From: an uncultured Aquabacterium sp.
GTDB taxonomy: Bacteria > Pseudomonadota > Gammaproteobacteria > Burkholderiales > Burkholderiaceae_C
Direction: 5' to 3'
NCBI RefSeq assembly: GCF_947366995.1
Contig: NZ_CANBCC010000013.1
Span: 1 to 64,000 of the forward strand
DNA: 64,000 nt
The translations under genes and the position numbers were made by a program. Below, in pieces: positions 8,588 through 15,311 of this stretch. Positions within the stretch are counted from its first letter, which is position 1. Every line of letters starts with the position of its first letter. Under the pieces are notes generated by a model. It was not told the origin of the DNA. It did no database searches and worked only from the letters and a program-made list of their open reading frames with translations.

Positions 8588-9511
8588 TCAGCGGTCGATC
8601 GCGCGGAGCACCGACCGCACGCGGGCGTGCGCGTCCGGGGCGTCGGCGCTCGGGAGCTCGTCGTAGTCCCCACGCAAGGCCTTGATGGCATGGTGCTCGC
8701 GCTCGATCTCGCCCACCGTGCGCACGCCCAGCCGGCGGATCACCGGGATCGGCGGGCACCAGCCCTGCAGCGCGTGCTGCCCGAAGAAGCCGAGCACGGC
8801 CGCCGGCAGCAGCAGGAGGCGCCGGTCCACCAGGGTGCCCAGCGCCACGCCTGCCAGCACCAGGGTCGAGGCGTTCAGCTGCACCACCCGCTCCACATCC
8901 CACTCGTGCTCCAGCGTGACCACGTGCGCGTCGATGGCCTCGGGGGCGGCGTGCTGCAGCCGCATCAGTGTGCCTTCGGTGCGGCGGCGCAGCGCGGCGT
9001 TGATCGCCGGATCGGTGTGGCACGCCACACGCCGTGCCGTGTCGGGCAGCCGCGACTGGCATGCGGGCTCTGGCTCATTGGCTGAGCCGCTCTCGACCGG
9101 TTGCCCGGGGGCTTCCAGCGTGGGTTGGCCGCCGTGGCCGTCCGTCAGGCCGCTGAAGTCGCCGCGCAAGGCCTTGAGCGCGTAACGCTCGCGCGCGATC
9201 TCCCGGGCGGTGCGCACCCCGGCGCGCCGCAGCAGCGGCCGCAGTGGGTGCCAACCCTGCACCGCGTGCAGCCACACCGCACCACCGACAAAGGCTGTCA
9301 GGCCCAGCCAGCCCCGGCGGTGCAGTGCGCCCAGCAGCAGCCCCGTCAGGCCGGTCACGGCGGCATCCAGCTCAATCACCCGGTCGGTGTCCCACTCCCG
9401 GTCCAGGTCCTTCAGGCGTTGTGCGATCGCGGGCGGGCCGGCTTGCGCCACCTGCAGCAGGGTGCGCTCGGTCTCGTCCTCGATGCGGTGCGTCGTCACG
9501 ACAGCGGTCAT
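8588..9511 (-). CDS. Internally duplicated small membrane protein (tandem DUF2892-like halves)
   Basis: The 307-residue protein consists of two homologous halves. Each half runs: EWDxxRVxxL, a hydrophobic double span, a short loop with HAVQGW or HALQGW, then RRxGVRTxxEIxRExxAxKALRGD. The first copy spans about residues 35-118 and the second about 205-285, joined by an acidic, Pro-rich linker. The paired membrane spans followed by a W-P-rich motif resemble YgaP-like inner-membrane domains (DUF2892), which I suggest tentatively. An AGGAG Shine-Dalgarno lies 7 nt before the ATG. It sits 12 bp downstream of the DUF1264 gene on the same strand, so the two are probably co-transcribed. Function unknown. 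Confidence 0.65.
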   Translation of the reverse strand: MTAVVTTHRIEDETERTLLQVAQAGPPAIAQRLKDLDREWDTDRVIELDAAVTGLTGLLLGALHRRGWLGLTAFVGGAVWLHAVQGWHPLRPLLRRAGVRTAREIARERYALKALRGDFSGLTDGHGGQPTLEAPGQPVESGSANEPEPACQSRLPDTARRVACHTDPAINAALRRRTEGTLMRLQHAAPEAIDAHVVTLEHEWDVERVVQLNASTLVLAGVALGTLVDRRLLLLPAAVLGFFGQHALQGWCPPIPVIRRLGVRTVGEIEREHHAIKALRGDYDELPSADAPDAHARVRSVLRAIDR

Positions 9512-9523
9512 GGTGGGCTCCTG

Positions 9524-10360
9524 TCAACGTGGCGCGCTGGCGGCATCGGGTACCGGTTGCCCTGAGGGCGCCACCGCCCGGCTGTCCACCACACCCGGGA
9601 TGGGGCCGGTGTCCCGCGGGAAGGCGCCCAGCAACGCGTCCACGCCCTCCTGCGGCTTGGCCAGTTGCTGCAGGTCGGCCCGCTCCCGCCGCCGCTCGAC
9701 GCTTTGCTGGCGCAGGCGCTGATCCCGCTGCAACAGCAGGCCGGGGATGATCTCGCCGTCGCGGTTGAACGACCACGCCAGCCGCGGCTCGCCCATGGGC
9801 AGCGCGTCGCCCGGAATGCCGAAGGCGCCGGTGTGCCACACGTGCCAGGTCTTGCCATAGCTGTTGACCTTGTCGCGCATCAGCGCCTTCTCGGCCGCGC
9901 GTGGAATGCCCGGCGCGATCAGCTGGCCGGACAGAATCTCACCGTTGTGCGGGTGCCAGTAGCGGCGCTCGCCTTCGGGCAGCCGCAGGAAGAGCTTCTC
10001 GGAAATGATGTATTCGATGCCGGTCAGGTTGGCGGTGCGCGCGGCGCTGTCGAACAGCGCGCACTGCGCAAAATCCTCGTTGACCTGGCGGCAGAAGTGG
10101 TGCGCTTCCACCTGGTGCGCCGGATCGTCCTTCATCGGGTGGAAGCCGTTGAGGTAGATGTCCAGGGCACCCACGGGCGCATGGGTCTGCAGCGCCTTGG
10201 CGCCCAGCTCGAGCGCGCGGGTGCGTCGGGTCTTGTCGGCGCCGGGAGGCTGGGCGTCGGCCGTGATCTGGGCCAGCGTGGGGCCGGCCAGGGTGCAGAA
10301 GGCCAGCGCCATGCAGCTGGTGGCCAGCACCCGGTGGGCCGGGCAAAGCGATCGTGTCAT
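9524..10360 (-). CDS. DUF1264 protein, homologue of plant oil-body-associated proteins
   Basis: The 278-residue product has a signal peptide (hydrophobic run ending GPTLAQ) and then the DUF1264 core. Recognisable stretches are HHFCRQVNEDFAQCALFDS, TGIEYIISEKLFLRLP and RRYWHPHNGEILSGQLIAPG, which closely follow the plant oil-body-associated protein (OBAP) pattern. The conserved histidines and cysteines of the core are present. I chose the ATG at 10360, with GAGG 8-11 nt upstream, over two in-frame ATGs further upstream. The C-terminal 70 residues are charged, Gln/Arg-rich and probably disordered. It is followed by the duplicated membrane protein. The biochemical role of DUF1264 proteins is not established; a link to lipid inclusions is suggestive given the alkane genes nearby, but unproven. 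Confidence 0.72.
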   Translation of the reverse strand: MTRSLCPAHRVLATSCMALAFCTLAGPTLAQITADAQPPGADKTRRTRALELGAKALQTHAPVGALDIYLNGFHPMKDDPAHQVEAHHFCRQVNEDFAQCALFDSAARTANLTGIEYIISEKLFLRLPEGERRYWHPHNGEILSGQLIAPGIPRAAEKALMRDKVNSYGKTWHVWHTGAFGIPGDALPMGEPRLAWSFNRDGEIIPGLLLQRDQRLRQQSVERRRERADLQQLAKPQEGVDALLGAFPRDTGPIPGVVDSRAVAPSGQPVPDAASAPR

Positions 10361-10427
10361 CGGGGGCCTCATGCGGGGATCGTGGTGCCGCGCAGGCGGC
10401 AAACCCCGTGCCCGCAGGCCCCGCCAT

Positions 10428-10883
10428 TCAGGCCGGCTTCAGCACGGCAGGCGCGTAGGTCTGGAGGAAGCGCTCGGGCATGCGGCGCACGCGGCCCTGC
10501 TCGATGTCCACGCACACATAGTGCGTGCGCCCGCGAAACACCGTGGCGCCATCCGACACGCGCACGAACTGGAAGGCGCGGTGCAGCGAGAGCTTGTCCA
10601 CGCCGGTGATCCACGTTGCCAGCAGCAGGTCTTCGCCCAGCCGGGTGGCCTGCAGGTAGGTCAGCTCGTGCTGACGCACTACCACGCCGTGGCCCAGCTC
10701 CGCGTACTGCGCCGGGCCCAGGCCCAGCCCCACCGAATGGGCCCAGGCCACGTCCTCCAGCCACTTCAGATAAACGACGTTGTTGGTGTGGCCCATGAGG
10801 TCGATGCAGCTTGCATCGACGCGCAGAGGCAGGGTGAAGGGCTCGGGGTGATCCCAGGCGGGGGCATCAGACATGTCGGGCAT
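10428..10883 (-). CDS. Hot-dog acyl-CoA thioesterase (FadM/YbgC-like)
   Basis: A 151-residue single hot-dog-fold protein. The DLMGHTNNVVYLKWLED stretch carries the aspartate and the H-x-N-N helix start that define the 4-hydroxybenzoyl-CoA thioesterase family. It should hydrolyse an acyl-CoA thioester in the cytoplasm; chain-length preference cannot be read. Two possible ATG starts, 10883 and 10874, differ by three codons; neither has a clear Shine-Dalgarno. The gene lies 67 bp upstream of the DUF1264 gene on the same strand and may share its transcript. The nearby alkane-oxidation locus makes a fatty-acyl substrate plausible. Confidence 0.82.
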   Translation of the reverse strand: MPDMSDAPAWDHPEPFTLPLRVDASCIDLMGHTNNVVYLKWLEDVAWAHSVGLGLGPAQYAELGHGVVVRQHELTYLQATRLGEDLLLATWITGVDKLSLHRAFQFVRVSDGATVFRGRTHYVCVDIEQGRVRRMPERFLQTYAPAVLKPA

Positions 10884-10914
10884 CGGATCGAGCGGGCATG
10901 GCCCGATCATGCCA

Positions 10915-11715
10915 TCACACCCCGGTCGTGCGCGTCACGGCGTCCCAGGTCTCGGGGCCCACGGTGGGCAGGTGCTCGAAGCCCGGGCGGGCGAAGAAGT
11001 AGCCCTGGAAAAGGTGGATCCCCAGGTCCTGCAAGGCCAGGCATTCCTCGGCCGACTCGATGCCCTCGGCGATCAGGCGGATGCCCAGGTCCGCACACAT
11101 CCCTGCCGTGGCCTGCACGATGCTGCGGCGCACGCGGTCGCGGTGAATGTTGCGGGTCAGCGCCATGTCGAGCTTGACGATGTCGGGCTGGAATTCGGCC
11201 AACAGGTTCAAGCCCGAGTGGCCGGCGCCGAAGTCATCGATGGCGGTGGTGAAGCCCTGGCGGCGGTACTCGGTGAAGATCGCCTTGAGGTGGGCGTGGT
11301 CGGTCACCTGTTCGCTTTCAGTGACCTCGAACATCAGCCGCTCGGTGGGAAAGCCATGCGCGCGCGCGGCATTCAAGGTGGCGCGGATGCAGGTTTCTGG
11401 CCGGTACACCGCGTTGGGCAGGAAGTTGATGCTCAGCAGCCCCTGCAAACCGAGCCGCGCGGCCAACTCGATGGCGCACACCCTGCAGCCTTGGTCGAAT
11501 GCGTAGCGGTTGGTGTCATTCACCTGCGCCAGAACCTGCCCGGCGGGCTCCTGTGCCAGGCCGCGCACGAGCGCCTCGTATCCAATCACCGACCGGGTGC
11601 GGACGTCCACCAGCGGCTGGAAGGCCATGGTGATCGGAATGGGCGCGGCATCGCCCTCCCGGCAGGCGTGACAAGGCGGGGGCGTAGAAGCGGGGCGGGG
11701 GGCGGAATCGGTCAT
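10915..11715 (-). CDS. Stand-alone EAL-domain cyclic-di-GMP phosphodiesterase
   Basis: The 266-residue protein is essentially one EAL domain with a short N-terminal tail containing a CHAC pair. Key residues look intact: Glu in YEALVRG, Asn in SINFLPN, Glu in EVTES, the metal-binding DDFGAGHSG (loop 6), Lys in KLDM, Glu in EGIES and Gln in QGYFFARP. An active phosphodiesterase that opens c-di-GMP to pGpG is therefore expected. No sensory domain, transmembrane segment or GGDEF partner is present. The frame is open to an ATG at 11760; 11715 is preferred because extra residues have no family support. It lies 110 bp downstream of the AraC-type regulator on the same strand. Confidence 0.85.
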   Translation of the reverse strand: MTDSAPRPASTPPPCHACREGDAAPIPITMAFQPLVDVRTRSVIGYEALVRGLAQEPAGQVLAQVNDTNRYAFDQGCRVCAIELAARLGLQGLLSINFLPNAVYRPETCIRATLNAARAHGFPTERLMFEVTESEQVTDHAHLKAIFTEYRRQGFTTAIDDFGAGHSGLNLLAEFQPDIVKLDMALTRNIHRDRVRRSIVQATAGMCADLGIRLIAEGIESAEECLALQDLGIHLFQGYFFARPGFEHLPTVGPETWDAVTRTTGV

Positions 11716-11779
11716 CGTTGGACAAGAGGCAGACGGCCTGGGGTCACGGTCGACGGGCATTCGACGGGAGGCCTACAGC

Positions 11780-11790
11780 AATATGTCACA
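11780..11790. promoter_or_regulatory. Short palindrome TATGTcACATA upstream of the EAL gene
   Basis: An 11-bp palindrome with a single central base lies in an AT-richer patch between the AraC regulator and the EAL gene. It could be a binding site for a dimeric regulator, but there is only one copy and no clear promoter hexamers beside it. Confidence 0.2.
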
Positions 11791-11825
11791 TAACGACGTC
11801 GCCCGGAATCCTGGGAGAACACTGT

Positions 11826-12848
11826 TCAGGTGCGAGACCTCTGCCGGGCAGCCTCCAGCGCGTAGGCCGATGGCGCCACGCCCTCCCAGCGTTTGAACGC
11901 CCGTCGGAAGTTGGCCGGGTCGGTGTAGCCCAGGTGGAATGCAATCTCCTGCAGGCTCAGCTGACGTGCCTTCAGGTGCTGCAACGCCAGCTGGTGGCGT
12001 ACCTCATCCAGCAGCGCGGCAAACGATGTGCCCTCATCCTGAAGCCGGCGGTGCAAGGTGCGGGGTGTCATGTTGAACAGCCGGGCGGTCACCACCAGGG
12101 ACGGAAAGCCGGTGGGCTTGTCCAACAGCAGGCGTCGCACCCGGTTGGCGAGGCCATCTTCGGCGTGCCGCCGGTCGAGCTCGCGCTGGCACAGGCGCAC
12201 CGCTTCTTCGGCACTGGCCGGATCGGCGGTGCTCAGGGGCTGGTCGAGGCCGGCCAGAGGCAGCACCAGGCCGGACCATCCCGCGTCGTACCGGACGTCG
12301 CAGCGGAACATCGACGCGGCCAGCGCGACATAGGCGGGCTCGGGCCACCGGAAGCACGCCTGTCGTACCGGGCACGCCCCCATGGTGATGTGGTCCACCA
12401 GGTTCTTCACGGTCAGCATCACGGCTTCGCAGACCAGGGGCTCCAGTTCGTCCAGCGGGCGGGCGGGCTCGAAGTGCACCCGCACCTGCTCGCCCTCCAC
12501 CTCGTGGCGCACGGTGACCAGCGTCGTGCGCACCGGCACGAACCGCTCGAACAGCACCAGGGCTTCCCGCAGCGAGCGGCTGTTCATGGCGGCATAGCCC
12601 AGCATGCCGTGCGTGTTGATGCGCAGCCGTTCGCCCACCAGCAGACCGAGCGCGGGCTCGTCCGTGCTGGCCAGTGCATCGCGCATCAGTGCCTGGAAGG
12701 CCGCATAGGGCAGGGCGCCTTCGGCTTGCGCCAGGCCTGCCTCGTCCCATCCGTGGCGGCCCAGCCAGGCGGGCACGTCCACCCGCATGCCGGCCAGCAG
12801 TTCGGCAATCAGGCGCAGGTACTGGACGGGCAGGACGAAGTCGGCCAT
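11826..12848 (-). CDS. AraC-family transcriptional regulator of the adjacent oxidation genes
   Basis: A 340-residue regulator. Residues about 1-225 match the ligand-binding domain found in the OruR/ArgR-type AraC proteins (LRINTHGMLGYAAMNSRSLREAL). The C-terminal 100 residues hold the double helix-turn-helix: a first HTH around SLVVTARLFNMTPRTLHRRL and a second around EIAFHLGYTDPANFRRAFKRW ending GVAPSAY. It is divergent from the ferredoxin-reductase/AlkB-like genes, as expected for their activator, comparable with AraC-type alkane regulators such as AlkR of Acinetobacter. Its own promoter has a perfect TTGACA -35 box and overlaps repeats that could be its operator. The inducer is unknown. 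Confidence 0.85.
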   Translation of the reverse strand: MADFVLPVQYLRLIAELLAGMRVDVPAWLGRHGWDEAGLAQAEGALPYAAFQALMRDALASTDEPALGLLVGERLRINTHGMLGYAAMNSRSLREALVLFERFVPVRTTLVTVRHEVEGEQVRVHFEPARPLDELEPLVCEAVMLTVKNLVDHITMGACPVRQACFRWPEPAYVALAASMFRCDVRYDAGWSGLVLPLAGLDQPLSTADPASAEEAVRLCQRELDRRHAEDGLANRVRRLLLDKPTGFPSLVVTARLFNMTPRTLHRRLQDEGTSFAALLDEVRHQLALQHLKARQLSLQEIAFHLGYTDPANFRRAFKRWEGVAPSAYALEAARQRSRT

Positions 12849-12856
12849 GGGGCGCG

Positions 12857-12885
12857 ATTGTCAAAAAATGACCTGTGGATGTCAA
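12857..12885 (-). promoter_or_regulatory. Promoter of the AraC regulator, overlapping TGTCAA direct repeats
   Basis: On the minus strand a perfect TTGACA (12880-12885) is followed after 17 bp by GACAAT (12857-12862), 8 nt before the regulator ATG. Read on the plus strand the same bases form two GA(n)TGTCAA copies exactly 21 bp apart, the period typical of tandem AraC/XylS half-sites. The site could thus serve both as the regulator's promoter and as its binding site. Confidence 0.55.
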
Positions 12886-12917
12886 TCCGCGCCCTGTGCA
12901 GCGAGGGCCTTGATTTC

Positions 12918-12923
12918 TACGAT
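12918..12923 (+). promoter_or_regulatory. Possible -10 box for the ferredoxin-reductase/AlkB operon
   Basis: TACGAT lies 32 bp before the ATG at 12955 and has no good -35 partner, as expected of an activator-dependent promoter. With a start near 12930, the two TGTCAA repeats would be centred near -47 and -68. Confidence 0.35.
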
Positions 12924-12954
12924 CCCGTCATCCTCACGCCCCTCCTGACATCCC

Positions 12955-13998
12955 ATGCTGTCGCTTGTCACCCGTCTGTTTGCGCCCAAGGGGCCCGTCA
13001 CGGCCCACATCAACGCCCGCCCGGTGGCGGTGGCGCCGAAGGAAACGCTGCTGCAGGCGGCGCTGCGCGAGGGCATCGCCTTTCCGCACAGCTGCCGCGT
13101 CGGCGGCTGTGCCACCTGCAAGTGCAAGCTGGTGTCCGGCAAGGTGCGCGAGCTCACGCAGAGCGGCTACATCCTGTCCGATGAGGAGCTGGACCAGGGC
13201 TACATCCTCGCCTGCCAGGCGCTGCCGCAGACCGATGTGCGCATCGAGGTGGACCTCTCGGCCCTGCCAGCACGTCGGCAGGTGGGCGGCCGCATCGTGA
13301 GCCAGGAGCGGCTCACGCACGACATCGTGCAACTGCGCGTGCAGCTCGACGAGGCGCTGGCCTACAAGGCGGGCCAGTTCGCCGACCTCACGCTCGACAG
13401 CCTGCCCGGCGTGGCGCGCAGCTACTCGTTTGCAACGCCCGTGCAGCCTGATGCGCAGGTGAGCTTCTTCGTGCGCAAGGTGCCGGGCGGGCGCTTCTCG
13501 ACCCTGGTGGTCGACCACGACCTGAGCGGCCAGCGCCTGACGGTGCACGGCCCGGGCGGCGACTTCTGGCTGCGGCCGGCCGACGCACCGCTGGTGCTGG
13601 TGGCCGGCGGCAGCGGTCTGGCGCCCATGCTCGCGATGCTGGCCGATGCGCGGGCGCAGGGTGTGGCGCGCCCCGTCACGCTGCTGTTCGGCGCCCGCCT
13701 GCAGGCCGACCTGTATGGCATGGAGGCCATCGAGGCCTTCGCCCGGGGCTGGCCGGCTCCCTTCCGCTTCGTGCCGGTGCTGTCGGCCGAGACGCCGGGC
13801 AGCACCTGGCTCGGCGCCCGCGGGCTGGTCACCGACTTTCTGCCGGATGCCGTGCTGCCCGGCGCCCACGCCTACCTGTGCGGGCCACCGCCCATGGTCG
13901 ACAGCGCGCGCGAAGCCCTGCTGCGCCAGGGCGTGGCCGCCGCCGACATCCATGCCGACCGTTTCACCACGCTGTACGACCGTCCGCAGGCCGCCTGA
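12955..13998 (+). CDS. 2Fe-2S ferredoxin-NAD(P)H reductase (XylA-type electron-transfer component)
   Basis: The 347-residue protein joins an N-terminal plant-type ferredoxin domain to a ferredoxin-NADP+ reductase module. The cluster ligands are Cys47, Cys52, Cys55 and Cys87 (CRVGGCATC...C). The FAD-binding RSYSF motif is near residue 145, the NAD(P)-binding GGSGLAPM stretch near 208, and the terminal YLCGPPPM near 306. This is the organisation of XylA, the partner of xylene monooxygenase XylM, and of related hydroxylase reductases. It passes electrons from NAD(P)H to the diiron hydroxylase encoded 42 bp downstream, so no rubredoxin would be needed. It is divergent from an AraC regulator. Confidence 0.9.
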   Translation: MLSLVTRLFAPKGPVTAHINARPVAVAPKETLLQAALREGIAFPHSCRVGGCATCKCKLVSGKVRELTQSGYILSDEELDQGYILACQALPQTDVRIEVDLSALPARRQVGGRIVSQERLTHDIVQLRVQLDEALAYKAGQFADLTLDSLPGVARSYSFATPVQPDAQVSFFVRKVPGGRFSTLVVDHDLSGQRLTVHGPGGDFWLRPADAPLVLVAGGSGLAPMLAMLADARAQGVARPVTLLFGARLQADLYGMEAIEAFARGWPAPFRFVPVLSAETPGSTWLGARGLVTDFLPDAVLPGAHAYLCGPPPMVDSAREALLRQGVAAADIHADRFTTLYDRPQAA

Positions 13999-14040
13999 GG
14001 CCGGGCCCGCCATCCCACACCAAGAACACGGAGACACACC

Positions 14041-15237
14041 ATGGCCCTCTTCCACTACCTCAAGTATTTCCTCTTCCATGCCATCGGGCTGATGTCCCTG
14101 GCCTTCATCCTTGCAGGGGGCGCCTGGGTCACCGGCGGGCTGCTCACGGTCCTCGTCATCTACATGGTGGGCGATGCCGTCTGTGGCGATGACACGTCCA
14201 CGCCCGCCTTCCGTCATCCCGGCATCCTGACCTTCCAGCTTTGGATGGCGCTGCCCTTGCTGACGCTGATCGTGTTCGCGGCGGTGTGGTCCGTTAGCCC
14301 TGGGGATCCGCTGGGCTTCGGTGCGGCCGTCACCGGCCTCACTGGGTACGACGTGCTGGCCGCGCGCGAGGGCACTTTCTGGGCCCATCATGTCTCCACC
14401 ATCCTGCTCACGGGCCTGATGATCGGCATGGTCGGTACCATCACCGCGCACGAACTGACGCACCGCACCTGGGATCCGGTTTCGATGCTGATCGGCCGCT
14501 GGCTGCTGGCCTTCAGCTTCGACACCATCTTCTCGATCGAGCACGTCTACGGCCACCACCGCTACGTGTCCACCATCGACGACCCCGCTACCGCGCCGCG
14601 CGGCCGCAACGTGTACTTCCACGTGGTGGCCTCGACGATCAAGGGCAATGTGAGCGCGTGGCGCATCGAGCGCCGCCGCCTGCAACGCGCCGGCCAGGCC
14701 GTGTTCGGCCCGCACAACGCCGTGATGCGCGGACACCTGATGAGCGTGCTGCTGGTGGCAGGCGCGGGGGCTTTGGGCGGCTGGGTGGCGGCCGGCTTCT
14801 TTGTGGCCTGCGCGCTGTGGGGCAAGGCCCTGCTCGAGATCGTCAACTACATGGAGCACTATGGCATGGTGCGCGACCCGCAGACGCCGGTGCAGCCGCG
14901 CCATTCGTGGAACACCAACAAGCGCATCAGCTCGTGGTCGATGTTCAACCTGACGCGCCATTCGCACCACCACGCGCAGGGCGAGGTGCCCTACCAGGAT
15001 CTGAAGCCCTTCCCGGATGCGCCCATGATGATCAGCGGCTACCTCACCACCATCGTGGTCGCCATGATCCCGCCGCTGTGGCACCGGCTGATGACGCCCA
15101 AGGTGCTGGAGTGGGACCGCCGCTACGCCACGCCCGACGAGCGCCGCCTGGCCGCCGAAGCCAACGCCCGCAGCGGCATCCCGGCGCTGATGGCGCAGGT
15201 GTCGTCGCCCGCGCCTCAGCGTGCACGGGCCGCCTGA
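14041..15237 (+). CDS. AlkB/XylM-family membrane diiron hydroxylase
   Basis: A 398-residue integral membrane non-haem diiron monooxygenase. The histidine boxes are HELTHR (137-142), EHVYGHH (167-173), the AlkB-type NYMEHYG (269-275) and RHSHHHA (306-312), the last differing from the usual RHSDHHA. Hydrophobic spans precede and separate the boxes. It should hydroxylate a terminal methyl or alkyl group using O2 and electrons from the XylA-like protein encoded just upstream. Overall it is AlkB-like (QPRHSWNTN, PPLWHRLMTPKVL), but the XylA-type partner makes a substituted or aromatic alkyl substrate as likely as an n-alkane. A good purine-rich stretch (ACACGGAGACAC) precedes the ATG. Confidence 0.88.
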   Translation: MALFHYLKYFLFHAIGLMSLAFILAGGAWVTGGLLTVLVIYMVGDAVCGDDTSTPAFRHPGILTFQLWMALPLLTLIVFAAVWSVSPGDPLGFGAAVTGLTGYDVLAAREGTFWAHHVSTILLTGLMIGMVGTITAHELTHRTWDPVSMLIGRWLLAFSFDTIFSIEHVYGHHRYVSTIDDPATAPRGRNVYFHVVASTIKGNVSAWRIERRRLQRAGQAVFGPHNAVMRGHLMSVLLVAGAGALGGWVAAGFFVACALWGKALLEIVNYMEHYGMVRDPQTPVQPRHSWNTNKRISSWSMFNLTRHSHHHAQGEVPYQDLKPFPDAPMMISGYLTTIVVAMIPPLWHRLMTPKVLEWDRRYATPDERRLAAEANARSGIPALMAQVSSPAPQRARAA

Positions 15238-15243
15238 GCCACA

Positions 15244-15270
15244 CGCCCCGCACCCAGGGGGGCGGGTTTT
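15244..15270 (+). terminator. Weak Rho-independent terminator after the hydroxylase gene
   Basis: A GC-only stem (CGCCCC paired with GGGGCG, or the shifted CCCGC/GCGGG) is followed by TTTT just after the hydroxylase stop codon. It would separate this operon from the following monooxygenase gene. Confidence 0.45.
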
Positions 15271-15275
15271 CATTC

Positions 15276-15305
15276 TGACAATGACCGTGGTCAATTGCGC
15301 ACAAT
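15276..15305 (+). promoter_or_regulatory. Promoter region with TGACC-GT-GGTCA operator-like palindrome
   Basis: CTGACA around 15276 resembles a -35 box, and CACAAT (15300-15305) ends 6 nt before the ATG of the monooxygenase gene. The perfect inverted repeat TGACC-GT-GGTCA (15282-15293) sits between them, where a repressor would block transcription. No Shine-Dalgarno is visible, so the message may be leaderless. Confidence 0.4.
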
Positions 15306-15311
15306 GCCGCG

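Noticed and set aside
12934-15294. 786-residue open frame antisense to the ferredoxin-reductase and hydroxylase genes
   Set aside because: Low-complexity His/Arg/Gly/Gln composition typical of the opposite strand of GC-rich genes. The genes on the plus strand have clear motifs.
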